A stretch of DNA of 60,000 bases, from positions 12,900,155 through 12,960,154 of the forward strand of contig NC_134033.1 of NCBI RefSeq assembly GCF_964204645.1, given 5' to 3'. This document shows, in pieces, positions 28,893 to 41,302 of this stretch; position 1 is the stretch's first letter, and each line of letters opens with the position of its first letter. The DNA comes from Tubulanus polymorphus. Taxonomy: Eukaryota > Nemertea > Palaeonemertea > Tubulaniformes > Tubulanidae. The notes under the pieces were generated by a model, which was not told where the DNA came from, made no database searches, and was given only the letters and a program-made list of their open reading frames with translations. Made by a program: the position numbers and the translations under genes.

Positions 28893-30305
28893 CTTGAAAG
28901 TCCTTGCGCGCTGCGCTGATACTCGCCACTATATTCGCAATGTGTCCCAGTACAGTGGCAAAAAGCAGTAATCCGAAAACAACTTGGGTTATAACAAAAA
29001 CGAAATCACCGGTACTTTTCGGTCGTGGTAAATCGCCGATGGTCGTCAGGATTATCGTACTCCAGTACAGCCCGTTCAGGTAGTTGTTTGCTACGCTTTT
29101 GTCGTTGACCGGATACGTCCACATACCCGAATTCAAAACTTTAGTGTTTAGGATGTAGTGACAACAGGCGTTCCAGTGAAAGATGGCGAACAAGTAATGG
29201 AGGAGCGTGATCGTCCTAACGACGTTCGGGTAGTTCGTATGGCGTTCGGTGCGGTCCAGGAACGCCCAGAAACGGTAGATTTTAACGAGGCGGAAGCAAC
29301 GAACGAGAGATTTGAATCCTATCGAAAGGTAGAGAAAGTCTAGAGGTAATAAACATAAACAATCGATATAAAACATCGTAGTATTCATGTAGTGAATGCG
29401 TAGCTTAGTGGCGTCGGTTTGCAGTACGCCGTCCTCCATGAAACCGGTCCGGAAATGAAAGGCGATGTCTAGAATGTACAGCAGGTCGGCCGTGTAATCC
29501 AATGTGAACCAGATGACGATGTTATCGGACGTTATTTCGTCGAAGGCGAAACGATAGATCATAACCCAGAAGTTGTATAAGAACGCCACACTGACGACCA
29601 TGCTCCACCAGTAAGCCAGTCGTCCTGATGGGTCGAATACGAACGTCCATTTACAGCCCCTTTCGCTGTCTACCGTATTCGTCTGTTTTACGAACGCGAT
29701 GTTTTCCATCTTTTCGATTTTTTCCCGTTTTGCCGCTTTTTTGCCGAATTTTTCGTCTATTTCCCTGCGACGTTGGCGTTTTTCCCTGTTTGTTAAGTGC
29801 GTTATTTGGTAATTTTCGTTAAATCGGGCCTTGTTTAGAAATGCTACGTCCTCTTTCGAATAAATCGACTTACGGTGCATTTGCATTTTGTCGATTTTAT
29901 GACTGACGATTTCGATAAGGCTCGAACGCGATTGCGTTTTGTTGTGGCGGACATTTTGCCGCGAGGTCGGGCTCGGTGACGCGGTCGTGCTGTTGAGCGT
30001 TCCCGACGATTCGGCGCGTTCGCGACCGATGAGCTTTTGTCGGTCGGAGTCGGCGGCTGCGTACGGTTGCGCGCCCGGTAAAGTCCTCGGTCCGTTGACC
30101 AGGTTTTCATCGGCGTCCGGATCCTGGTCCAAATCCGCCTCACCTGCTTCGATACCATTATTATCGTTTCGTGGCTCGGCGCTGGCGAGATCTTCGCTGC
30201 TAACAACGTGGATTTCATCCAGTTCGTCTTCGCTCGTTTGGTCACCCTTCCCTGTGGAACAGGGTGTATATTTTACTATGTCCCCGGTATGACGTCGAAT
30301 GATAC
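28893..30305 (-). CDS. CNG-type cation channel, large internal exon (N-terminal region to S6)
   Basis: This exon encodes the membrane core of a cyclic nucleotide-gated channel, a plasma-membrane non-selective cation channel normally opened by cGMP or cAMP. Numbering from the first sense codon of the open frame (30321), residues 31-74 are strongly acidic, 179-204 are very basic and probably helical, and S1 starts near 236 after a CNG-like FDPSGRLAYWW motif. S2 is about 267-290, S3 about 313-332, S4 about 336-352 with spaced Arg/Lys, then RTERHTNYPN, S5 about 370-391, the pore with TTIGDLPRP at 426-434, and S6 about 439-465 ending in SAARKDFQ. The acceptor (TTTTCAG) precedes 30305 and the donor (CAAG|GTAAGT) follows 28893. 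Both boundaries are phase 1. S6 resembles alpha subunits (ARAEFQ-type ending), but the filter has Asp where vertebrate alpha subunits have Glu, and the following LPxP resembles beta subunits. It may be a CNG-like third class. The C-linker and nucleotide-binding domain lie on later exons that I did not find. Confidence 0.93.
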
Positions 30306-30569
30306 CTGAAAATACGTACAATACATCCTTACATCGTTACAATTGTTTTCAAAGGATTTGAGAAAAATACCTCAAATAATGATAGTAATATTTTTATTGT
30401 AAACCATAACGCAATATATACAATATTATGAATACGCGATATTGCTTTTAATTACATGGCATATGGTTACGAGGAACACAGTGCTAGCCAATAGGCTGTA
30501 TAGTTAGGCACTGAAACCCTACATAGTTTGAAAAGTCTAACGCGAAGCATGTTGAACTTGTTAACTTAC

Positions 30570-30683
30570 CTGAGGACATTCCCGGTGGACTGGCCTGGTG
30601 GAATTCAGGCTGACGAAACTGGCTTACGTAGGCATAGATGCAACGCCGTAAGTACGTCAACCTGCCCGGTCGAGACGCCAGAC
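30570..30683 (-). CDS. Probable upstream exon of the CNG-type channel
   Basis: This stretch lies 264 bp upstream of the large channel exon. Its 3' end is a strong donor (CCTCAG|GTAAGT) in phase 1, exactly what the next exon needs. The open frame reads about 37 codons and includes YVSQFRQPEFHQASPPGMSS, which runs straight into GIIRRHTGD of the next exon. The 5' boundary is uncertain. An AG at 30684-30685 (TTGTAG) gives a symmetrical 114-bp exon. A better polypyrimidine acceptor (ATTTTCAG) before 30701 would bring in an in-frame TAA, which would only be possible if the exon starts as 5' UTR with translation from the ATG at the end (MSSGII). The region would be a cytoplasmic N-terminal segment. 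A further upstream piece at about 31285-31327 (after CGTTTTCAG, reading [15 protein letters not shown]) ends in the right phase but has a weak donor, so I do not call it. Confidence 0.55.
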
Positions 30684-31159
30684 CTACAATCGGTTACTTG
30701 CCTGAAAATGTATATGTTTATAAACGTGAGACAACATTAAAAGAACCTTAAAAACGATTTAGCAGTGTTTTTCAAAGCGCTTTATGTATAAGGAATACGA
30801 AACCGAGTTGCATTCGTTCACGGAACTCTTTTTCTATTTGCATCTATTAACTAGTAACTGCATGAGTTACTACTGCATGGTCTACTAGAGTTACTACGCG
30901 TTGCAGCGGTCGTGAATATTTCAACGCGTATGTATTTGAAGATATACTACGTGTGAGGATATGAAATAGTCATTCATCCATTATTCAAAAAGTACTTATT
31001 CAGATTTAGCAGTATATAAAACAGCGGATATGATAAATCGAATTTAAGTGAATCTAAAAGGCGATTAAAAACATCTAGCTTCCGAGCAAGAGTTCGCAAC
31101 AAATCCTCGCTGATAAAACAAATCATTATTCCTTAACCCATAGTCGCATTATACAAGCT

Positions 31160-31162
<3 letters not shown>

Positions 31163-31205
<43 letters not shown>
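31163..31205. repeat. (TA)n microsatellite, 43 bp
   Basis: Short companion of the long tract at 31363, separated by about 157 bp of unique sequence. Confidence 0.97.
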
Positions 31206-31209
<4 letters not shown>

Positions 31210-31361
31210 ATGTCTATCGCACAACAGCTTCTTATGCAGTTATACTGTCCAGGCTATGAATACAAGACTTAAACGTATCACCGGGCTCAGATATGCAGAT
31301 TCCGAAATCCAACTCGACGCTTTTCTGAAAACGTAAGCCCGTTTCGAAAACGTATTTCGAG

Positions 31362-31577
<216 letters not shown>

Positions 31578-31813
31578 GCGCGGTTTGTTACCGATTTATT
31601 GCACCTGCTCGTTGTCACACACTTATCCAGCAATCGGAATACATTTCACAAAATCATTATATATCATATACTTTCTCCCAAGCCGTTTTTACACGAGGCT
31701 GAAATTGTCCGAGGACTGTATAAAACCCGTGGACAGACTAGTCGGGCGAATCGATTCGAACGAATCAGACATGCCAGATATTATCGTGTGTCCCTTCCAT
31801 CGGTGAAATTCAG

Positions 31814-31904
31814 CGAAAAAAAATACACACTGAATCATGTGATCATCGATCAGCGATTTTATTTCCTAAATGTGTCAACATTGGTCTCTGGTATTCAATC
31901 GCAC
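31814..31904 (+). CDS. Tentative exon preceding the ShK-like exon
   Basis: The stretch runs from an AG (AAATTCAG) to a good donor (CGCAC|GTGAGT). In one frame it is open for 30 codons, starts in phase 0 and ends in phase 1, as the acceptor at 32747 requires. The joined codon would be His. It contains two Cys and an [12 protein letters not shown] segment. The acceptor has a poor pyrimidine tract. Only phase compatibility and same-strand order support it. Confidence 0.2.
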
Positions 31905-31954
31905 GTGAGTTAAAGGGGAAATGAATCGCCGAGGAAAATCGCCTAGTCTTTCAC

Positions 31955-32140
31955 GAACTTGAAGCCGTATTCGAACCAACCAGAAGTGTCTCAGGACTAA
32001 CAGCCATGTCCACGCGAAAAAGTGTCCCAGCACGAAAACCATCTTCAAACGAATATATGCAAAAGTGTCCCAGTATTGTAGCCATATTCAAGCGGAGCCA
32101 AAAGCGACCAAGGACAAAAGCGATACTAATATTCATGAAG
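31955..32140. repeat. Diverged minisatellite, 4-5 units of about 36-44 bp
   Basis: Units share AAGTGTCCCAG, then (A/T)GCCAT.TTC(A)A.CG. Clear starts are at about 31984, 32020 and 32063, with more degraded units before and after. It has no reliable coding frame. Confidence 0.65.
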
Positions 32141-32747
32141 CTAATCCTCGAACAGTTTTAATATACTAACAACGCAGCTTTCCGTTTTTATTTGTGAAGT
32201 ACTCTGTATGAGCGCAGTTACACTCAGCCTACAGCTGTGTACTTGTAGAAAATCGCTCACCGAACGATTTCCAAATAATAAGATACATCAAAAGTGATAA
32301 CGATATACCTGTATTCTGAGAGGATTGTATCCATTTCATTTCACGGCATTTTTAAATTGTAACTTTGCACAAAGTAATATACATATTACAACGAATTTAG
32401 ATCGTACATTTAACACAAAATATGATGGCGATGATAGTTATGATTTATGAATAATGATAATTAATGATTGATAATGTAGTGATTTAGAGTTAGTTAAGGG
32501 ATACATTGCAGGGATTTTTACCTGGGGGGATTTTTACCGTGTGGGATATTTGTCGGGAGATTATTACCTACATTCCTAAAACGCAAGTGACATTTAGTAT
32601 ATGTTAATCATGTGACGTTTGAAATTCCCTCGAAATAATTATCATTCAAATGATCATTAATCAAAATCTGCTGATGAATGTCAATTCATCAAAGTATCTC
32701 GCATAACAATTCAAAATGTTGGTAATGATAATACCTCTATTTCACAG

Positions 32748-32950
32748 ACGACTGTTTGATGCACAACATGTTAAATGCTAATGGTTATCACCAGCGAGAC
32801 ATAAATGCTTATTATGTTTTTTGTAACGCCTATTCTCTCAAGGATGAATGTGGGCGTGTGTGTAGATTATGTGATTGTGCCAAGGTGTGCGCCGAGGTGA
32901 CCCATCGTAACAAGCATTTTTCTTCTTGGGCTCCTTCATCGGCATTGTAA
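32748..32950 (+). CDS. Probable terminal exon with ShK-like cysteine pattern
   Basis: The acceptor CTATTTCACAG ends at 32747 and opens a 66-codon frame that closes with TAA at 32948. Part of it reads VFCNAYSLKDECGRVCRLC. The spacing C-x8-C-x3-C-x2-C matches the second half of ShK/ShKT domains, which are small disulphide-bonded domains of secreted proteins, often at the C-terminus. A first Cys lies 22 residues earlier, the expected second Cys is missing, and two extra Cys follow. The exon begins in phase 1. An ATTAAA at 33018-33023 is a possible poly(A) signal. It lies on the strand opposite the channel gene. It could be a degenerate ShK domain, another Cys-rich secreted tail or a chance frame. 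Confidence 0.35.
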
Positions 32951-33814
32951 CTCCTGCAACATGTCTATATATGCATGTAATTATACATCATCAAAACGCT
33001 TGTTATATAGTGTTATAATTAAAATGTTACGATGTAAATGAAAATTATAATACTATTATCTAGGCATCTGTCTTTTGCCACAAAAAGCTAGCTGAATAGA
33101 ATGCTGCTTAATCGTTTAGCATTTTCTTACAGCATTCAATCATTGTGTGATGCAATGAATTGGTGATGATAAAATAATCCAGTTTCACAGTTTGAATATG
33201 GATCCAGTCCCACAGTTGTGTGATGGGTTTGATAATCAAACCCACACTGCCCCGCTCTGAATAATAGTTTTAAAAGCATCGACGAATAGAATTATTGAGC
33301 GTCCTTATTTCTAACTACATACCGCATACATAATATTTGGAATAAATTTCAATGAATCGAAAAATAGGTGTCGATATAATAAAATAAGTGTTGATATGAA
33401 AGGTGACCGACTCCTGGAACAACATTTTGAATGCTCGCCAAGAACTGAATACTCCATGTTCGACATGCGCGAGGAAAACGACCTGAACTTGATGCGGAAT
33501 ACGAATAATTTTACGGGAAAAAAAACAGTTGAAAATCATATTTATTCATCCGTACACAAGCGCCAGATTGGACGTATAAACACATGGTGCCATTCAGACA
33601 GTTCATCTCATAGTCTGGTTTACCATTCTATGAATTTATATCACATATCATTATTAAATGTCATATACATATGTATTCAGGCCCTTCATTTCTCACCACA
33701 CCAAGAAGGCATCTATCTTCTCAAAAGTTTAACTCTTAAATCGATTAACTATCTTCGTTAATTCAGTTTACGTTAAATCGATTAAGGCCTTAATCATTTT
33801 TGTGAAACTAGGCC

Positions 33815-33838
33815 CAGTGGTGGATCTAGGAAAATTTG
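33815..33838 (+). mobile_element. Possible hAT-type transposon end
   Basis: CAGTGGTGGATCTAGGAAAA resembles the CAG-G-GGATC-AGG ends typical of hAT elements. The matching opposite end was not found in the next kilobase, so this is a fragment at best. Confidence 0.3.
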
Positions 33839-34534
33839 AAGGCTGAGGTCCAGAAGAAAAGAAAGGGCATTTCTAGGATGAAGCAACCTCAGTCAAAGGC
33901 CTCTATTAAGTTCTGCATGGTTCCCGCCCACGCTTTTAGATACTTTATTAGCTCTTTTTCGATTAGTTTTTGACTGTGGGATCAAACTTAGACTGTGTTC
34001 GAACCAGTTTGATGTATTGTGATGGAACGCTGTAGATTCCCAACGCGGCCGTTGTCGGTCGGCGCGTACCGGTAAAGCAATTTAAATATTGGCAAGTCTG
34101 ATTAGTATGGAAAGCTGGCAAACATAAGATCAAGTACTTGTATAGTTACTTGAGAAACCTCAATTATGCGAGCCACGCGTTGCCGCCGGGATAGCATCGT
34201 CATCAAAGTAACAATATTCAAGACATTGAAATGACGTGCGGTAGGATAGAGCCATCAGCGAAGAGTGTTCAATCCACCGAATCCGATCCCCGTGAGCCGG
34301 GAGAGCGCAGCGTTGAAATTGCTAGTTTTAGTTTATGGCCGGAATGTCTTATCCGGTAAAAACAGCGTTGAAAAGTTAGTACGTGTATACAGGATAAGGA
34401 CGGTGTGTTAGGTGTTGGCAGGTTCCGAAAGAGATTTCGTTTCTTAAAAACGGCTGCGGAGCAGAGATAACAACGGGCTTTCATTCAGCTCAGATGCAGT
34501 GAGACGAAGAACTCGAGAAAATATTCCAATCTCC

Positions 34535-34546
34535 GGGATTCGAACC
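34535..34546 (-). repeat. B-box of a possible second SINE type
   Basis: GGTTCGAATCCC on the minus strand sits in about 400 bp of moderately open sequence without an obvious gene. The upstream A box is not clear. Weak support for an old SINE. Confidence 0.35.
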
Positions 34547-36851
34547 TGAAGGTATAAAATCTGAAGAGCATTTTTAAGTACATGATATATCCCACGCTTG
34601 TTAACAACCCTACAAGTCCTACTTCCTTCGGCCCACTGAGCACCACGCAGGGCATTATCAGCATGAGATTTGAAGCTTTTTCTTCTTTTCTTCCAAATAA
34701 GGGAAAGGAGGACAACGAAAAATCTTCGATACCGTAACAGAGCCTGACATAGATATTCTAAAACTGCAACGTCATATTGATTATAAGCGTATTTCCGAGA
34801 ACCATGTTTTTGTGCGTTTAAGTGCATCGTACGGATAGGCCTAGGTAAATGAACCAACTGATGCAACATTACACGTCATAGACCACACAACCGAGGGAGC
34901 GATTGAAAAAAAATATACCAAACCATCTGCCAACTAAAGGAAACTAAACCCTCCTGCCTGGACTATTTAGGAGATGAATTCAAAAAGTCTATTGATTAAT
35001 GACAGCACAATTTTTTCCACCAAGAGCTAATCCTCGTAGTAGAATAATCGGTTTTTTCGTTTGTGCGGGGAAATAATCACTATTTTCAGGCAGCTGGAAT
35101 AATAAGGACAGTTATAAAGATTTGACGGTTTGCCTTACTCATTCAGGCGATTGTCGTTGCGGCACGTTCTGCGTCTTTAATAATCATTTTCCGAGCATTA
35201 TCCTACGCTTCAAAATCGAGTACAAAACACGAGCATTTGTAGTACAGCAGTTCCCGCACGAACAGGTTAAATCTATGAAGTCGAGGTTAAGTTAATTATT
35301 TGCACTTATTGAAAACATGAGTTACGTATGAACTTATGTTTAAAATATTGAGTTCAACTCGACAGAAAAAAAATTATAAATACATATAATTTTGAAAAAT
35401 GCAAATAGTCAATAAAGTCCTTTCGATCAACCGTCGCCGTGATGGGTATATACGAACTAAGCTTTTAATGTCTAGTTATTTAATATGGGTGTCGGTATCA
35501 ACTACTTTTATGGACTGAATGTCCCCAATATATCTTCCATAAGGTTGTAATAGCCATTGTCCCACAACAAGACACATGTGGGTTCAATTATTCAATTGAA
35601 ATTTACTACTATACGAATATATATATATGGATGTAGGCTATATCATCTTACTACGGGTAGAAACATCTGCCAACGGGACGATGCAATTTAGACGCATTAA
35701 ATATCGATTTTAATCGCTAATTACACAACGTAAACACCACCATGCTCGCTTGCCAGTGACCGGCATCGCCCGTCCGATGATGACAACGATAATAGCTGCT
35801 ATTCAACAACACCGCACCGAGACAAACGCTCGTTAGATTACGCGTATATTGCGTGTACTTAATCAGTTATATTCATGGTCGATCTGACCGTCGAAACTTT
35901 GACCGGGTTAACCGTTTCGTTCGACCACGGCCTCTAAAATCGACTCTAAATCGAGTCGATAGTTCGGATGACCGCATCCTCGCTCAGATCCCGCGGAACT
36001 TTCGGTGAAATCACTTTAATTAATATTCACATATTAAATATTTAATATTCATACGTTTGATATGATTATTTCAGTTGGGCCCCGTGTATGAGCTCACATC
36101 GCCAACCCTTGAAATAGTTGATACCAAGGCTAGTCGTGAGAACTACTAACTCAACGGTTGGTCCGTTTGATGAGGGAAAATTCCTGAGCTGACCTTTCGA
36201 TAAGCTTGCCTATATGAAATATACATGAATATAGGATATGAAATGGTATCATAGTCCTCGTGAACTTAATTTCGATATCGCTTAATTTTCTATATTGTCG
36301 AGTGCTCATTTTGCTCAAATATGGATTAGGCCTATTGAATAAAGAGTGACTTCATTGTCTTTGCGACACGTCTTCGATCGATGAGTCTTTTTACCCCCTG
36401 GCTACTATTTACATCATATATATAACCGGGCTCATCATATGTAAACAGATGTCTGTATTTTTATGAAAACAGCTTTAACATGAACGGTAAACGCCATTAC
36501 TGAGAAACAGCACACTTTGCATATGTAAGATAATCGGGTTTTTAATTTTGGCTATCAAGGTTCTTGATAATTTTCAGTAGTGAGAAATATGGTCCTTATG
36601 AGGCCCGGAACAAGGACCGCATAAGATCCAGAGTAGTTTCCAAAATATTTGTCTATGAGAAAAACTTTTTCGACGCAACCTAAATCAATACATTTCCTGA
36701 CAGTGTAAGGCTAGCGTATTATTTTGTGGATATTTCAACATATCGTTCAACAAGGGCTACTCCAAAAACGCCGCTGCAATAGTGTTATATTCACTATTAT
36801 TTGCCCAAGGCCAGCTGTTCGCGAAATCCGAATACAGGCCAAACAACGATA

Positions 36852-36888
36852 TTCTCTCTCCCCCCTCTCTCTCTCTCTCTCTCTCTCC
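36852..36888. repeat. (TC)n microsatellite
   Basis: TC tract with one C-run interruption. Confidence 0.95.
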
Positions 36889-38110
36889 TACTCTGACTAT
36901 CAGCCACTACTAGAGTTCTCTCCCCTCTTGTACAAACGAGAACAAGACCATAACCGTTGAATCATGGAAAATCGATCCGAAAACACTCAGTACCCTCGAA
37001 TATCGACGAACGCAATACTATACTAAACATACATACATATTATAATAAATCTAGAAATAAAGGATGATATGCAAATTCATCGTAAATCAAATATGATAAT
37101 TAATAATATCCAACCTGTAAATGTTGCATATAACATTTTTTATAATTTATTTGATATTGTATATGTAATAAAGTACGAGGGCCTAGATCATATATGGGTC
37201 TATCATGAGGGCATAGAACTGTTCGATCCATTACATTCTAATCAATATTGTTGCGCACGACACCGGTAAACGGTGTTTCTGTCTCCTGTTTCCCAGCGCA
37301 TTGGGCTTTACATAAAACCATCTTTCAACGCATGTTTGTAGGCAGTTGATATTGAACACGAATGGATGGACGGTCAGCTCGCCTTCACACTTGAATAAAA
37401 TATACGTTATGATATGCTGATTTTACTGATCAATTTCAGTGTGATAGTCCGGTAATGTTTCATCCGTGGCTATAGACATCAACTGGCCACCATATTTGCA
37501 TGTAGAACAGTTACCGAAATAGATCACGTTATGCTACTGTACGAGGCTTTCTGTTACACAGCGTCACGACAATATTCCGTCGTCGTTAGCGCATTACGTC
37601 TAATAATGAATATAAGCTCTATAAACGCAGATGTATTTTCGTCATGTTCATCTGATGTGTATCGTATTTCGAAGCGACGATCGCGAATCTTATCTGCTCG
37701 GGAAAATTCTACCACGAAATTGTAGCTTATCTTCGCCTAATGCAATCAAAACTTTACGATTCAAAAATAAATATGCGTGGGTAGAAATGTTAATTCCATA
37801 TATCGAGGCGTAGAGAGCCGGCCTGTTTGAACTGTTTCACTAATCAATTTCTCAGAAAATAAATTGACGGGATATCGAATAATGGGTACTTGTGAGAGGC
37901 TAGAGTTCTGAATTCGACTCTCAGCTAATCGATTACCGAATATGCTACGATAATAGAACAATCCGATCTCACAGGTGTAGCCTACACAGGGTACTACTGG
38001 AAAACGAATATTTTGAAGCTGAAGTCAAGTAGGCCTAATTAAGTAACTTATTTTAATGATCCAAAAGTATTCTTGGTTTGGCTCGAAACAAATGATACCT
38101 TGTTTCTTCT

Positions 38111-38284
38111 TTCTGTTGAGCTTAAAAGTTGACTCGACTGGCCGCCTGTCTATCCTGTGCATTACGTTTTTTTCAAAATCATGATCAAACTAAAAATAAC
38201 AGACCCGGCAGCTATAAATGAACTGGATTACGAATTCTACTGCGATTTGTACAAAATGACCTGGCCGATTTGGAGAAATCTAAA
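38111..38284 (+). repeat. Dispersed repeat, copy 1
   Basis: Matches 41547-41711 with landmarks GAGCTTAAAAGTTGACTCGA, ACAGACCCGGCAGCTATA and GGCCGATTTGGAGAAA. No coding capacity. Possibly the tail of a SINE or a MITE interior. Confidence 0.75.
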
Positions 38285-41200
38285 TTTCTATTAGTAAAAT
38301 TTGTATTACCAAAGATACGTTTACCTGTAATGCCTAACCTGCCTAGCATTAGATATACTCGACGCGCACGTGGCGCGTCCGTATCTGATGGTAATACAAG
38401 GTATCATATTTCTACTATCTTAGTTGAAAAAATGCAGACTTGATATACGTATGCAATTTATTTCTATATTTTGATGATATTTCATAATCTTTTAGAAAAT
38501 AAATTATCATGAATGATTTTTCATGAAATAAAAAAAAATGAATTCAAATTCGTCCGATTGTGATCGTCGCTTTGTATTCTAGCTCGTAACAGCAGTAGGC
38601 AGTTAGTCATCGTAATATTCCAAACTATACGCAGAGAAAATGAAGAAATATCTTCTCACACAAAAAGCTGACACCACCAGCGCACATTATGGTGTGCTTA
38701 TCATCAAAAGGCATTTGAATATCAATGCGAAACATTAATAAATCAGTATAGTAAACTATAGACTGCAGACGTGCACGAAGGCAGGCAGCCGTCAATTTAG
38801 CAACTGAAAACTAACTATAGAAAAAAGCTGATATCTATCTCGTGTTCCAGGTGTGCGGTGATTAAAAATGGCGAAGCCTGCTTCGAAGATCGCGGGTGAT
38901 TGTATGTCGGAAATTGAAATATGACGACTTTTTCGCCTAGACGCTAAACAAGTGCGTCGCAGTCGACGAGACGTGTGTGAATATTGCGCAATTATTGGAA
39001 ACACGCTGTTTGATCCGAGCGAAGATTGTCAAAATTCGTTCAGAAAAGTGGCACCAACTATACGTCACCAGACAACGGGAATTATTTATTCACCGAGACG
39101 GCTCGGATCTGCTGCACTGTGCGGGGTGAAATTTAGCCCGAGGAATGCGTGGTTGAGCTCGTTTTTAACTTTGGAGCTGAAGGGCGATTTTTGCAAAATT
39201 TGATGGTCATGAAAATATGGCATTTTGGCGATTTCCATCGGTATAACGAAGGTCCAAGCAAATTAACAAATTTGATATGTATTCGTTCAACTCTTACTAC
39301 GGGCCTAGACAAAGACTTAAACTTTTTTCATATAAAGAACTCAGCCAGCAACCGAACGGACGATTCCCTCGCATTTCCCAAATCAAACAAAATATCGGGA
39401 CGAAATTATGGCTGAATCGCTTCTTTGAACTTCAACCCGGCTAGAAATTGCCGACCACACGGCTTCGAGTGAATAGCTGCAATCATTTAATAACTCTACG
39501 ACTCTCCGAGTCAAATCTAACCGAACGAAGCCCGACTCCAAGACGTCTTTACCAATTTGGGATGAAAATAATACCGCACAAAGCTCTCCCATTTTGGTTC
39601 TTTAACCAACAAATGTATTCATTTTACAACTGCATCGCGAATTGAATTTAACTTACCACGTGTTTGCCACGGCGTTCTGTCGTGTCGATTTTCAAATGTA
39701 AACCAAAACTTGACGTGTATCAACGTTACTCTAATATATGTTTACGTTTAGACAAGCAAAATATCTAAACATTAGAATATCGACTTATTTCGTTATGAGT
39801 TTCAGCCTACAGTCATCTTACCCCAGTGATACAGTATACGATAATTCACTTCCAAACTAAAACGTAACTAACGGTAATACTTGCATAGTTTGCCGAACAA
39901 GCGAATGTCTGAGTGTAAAACGATATATTGGAATTGTCATTGCAAGGCGGACAAGAAGTTTCGTCGGTTTCAGAATTTGACTATGACGCTAACGCGTTGT
40001 TGATGCCACAAGAAAGAACGACGCGCTGTCAGAAAACTGCTTTCTCGATCGCATTAGCCGGAACCGTTTTTATTTCTCAACTTTACGTATATGAATTTGC
40101 TCGGAACGTTTATTCCTAGATCACGCAATCTCACGCAATATCTCCTTCGTGTAGGTCGCTGGTCCTATAAGGTCGTCGTGAGCGACTAACACTATTCTGC
40201 ACTTTTTTATCCTCTCCGCGGTTTGGTCGTTTTTCCAGACTCGGCGTGAGTTATATTTATAAACTGAACCTTATCGTACGGGTGTTTAAGCCGCGATGTT
40301 CGCAATCACATATATATCTCAATCACGAAAATAGAATCCAATTTCTTAATCGAAATGATCCATTCACGACATAAACACGCTTCCTATTTTTCGACGGACT
40401 CGAATATTTCTGTAACCTATGCACATCCGCGCGATTGCATTCGCAAACTGAAACACACGTAGCCGATCGTAGAAAACTTCGTTACGGTCACCAGTAGAAT
40501 CTTTTATTATCCCCAATCGGTACAGTCGTTAGCGCTGTTTGATACATTGATTATGTATACATGGCTTTAATTATTCTTTTTCTTATGCGATTACGGCGGC
40601 GACTGTACGCACTCGATCGGCGCGAGCTAGCTCTCAACGCGGCGCATGGCTCTAATAGCAGTCCTATGATATATATTTGACGAATATTGTCGCGCTCATT
40701 GAGCGTTGTGTGTGCACGTTTGCATGTATATATATATATATATATATATCATCACTGCAGCAGGCAGCGAGTGGAATCGATGGTGTTCTGGGCACGCTAG
40801 TGTGTTCAGTCGTTGGGCCAGCTGTCGCGTAATGCAAAGCTGGAATTCTATCGTGAGAGGTCGAGCTAAGCGAGGCGGAGAGACCGAATTGCGTGTTACA
40901 GAATAATCCTCCGTCGATGAATTAGCCTCTTCGAAAATTCGAAAAAGGAGGATACAGCAGTTATTCATGGTAAAATCTCGATCTGAGTTTGCAGTTCGCG
41001 TGATGTTGAATAAAACATCGAAAGCGCGATGACCAACACTTGCGCAAGAACCGCCGAGAAATAGTATTATGCTGATTGGGTTCGATTTGGTACAAATAAA
41101 TCGCTGGCATTTTCGCTCGACGCCATCGGACATTTTCATTGTTCGCTTATCACGCGGCGATTCATGATGTGTTGGCTAAGATTATCGACTAATCAAAATG

Positions 41201-41302
41201 TGGGAGGATTTGACAAGAAATCGCTCTCTCACACTTCATCGTCTCACTCCGTTTGACCGGGTCAAACGCGTTCGCTATTTCCGCGATACCCGCGGTCAAA
41301 GG
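38285..41302. other. No supported gene
   Basis: A 69-codon ATG-started minus frame (39383-39592) in a good start context and a GTAAGT donor on the minus strand at about 39655 do not combine into one model. A short TA tract occurs at 40728-40749. Confidence 0.45.

Larger units (their letters stand above)
32951..38110. other. No supported gene
   Basis: Contains an ATG-started 121-codon plus frame (33396-33761) of about chance length, the hAT-like fragment at 33815, the SINE B-box at 34535 and the TC tract at 36852. AT-rich otherwise. Confidence 0.5.

Noticed and set aside
34444-34869. 141-codon minus frame
   Set aside because: Overlaps a SINE-like B box and another frame; no family features.
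35998-36030. FGEI-like motif suggesting a nucleotide-binding domain
   Set aside because: On the plus strand, in AT-rich DNA, without the other conserved residues of the domain.
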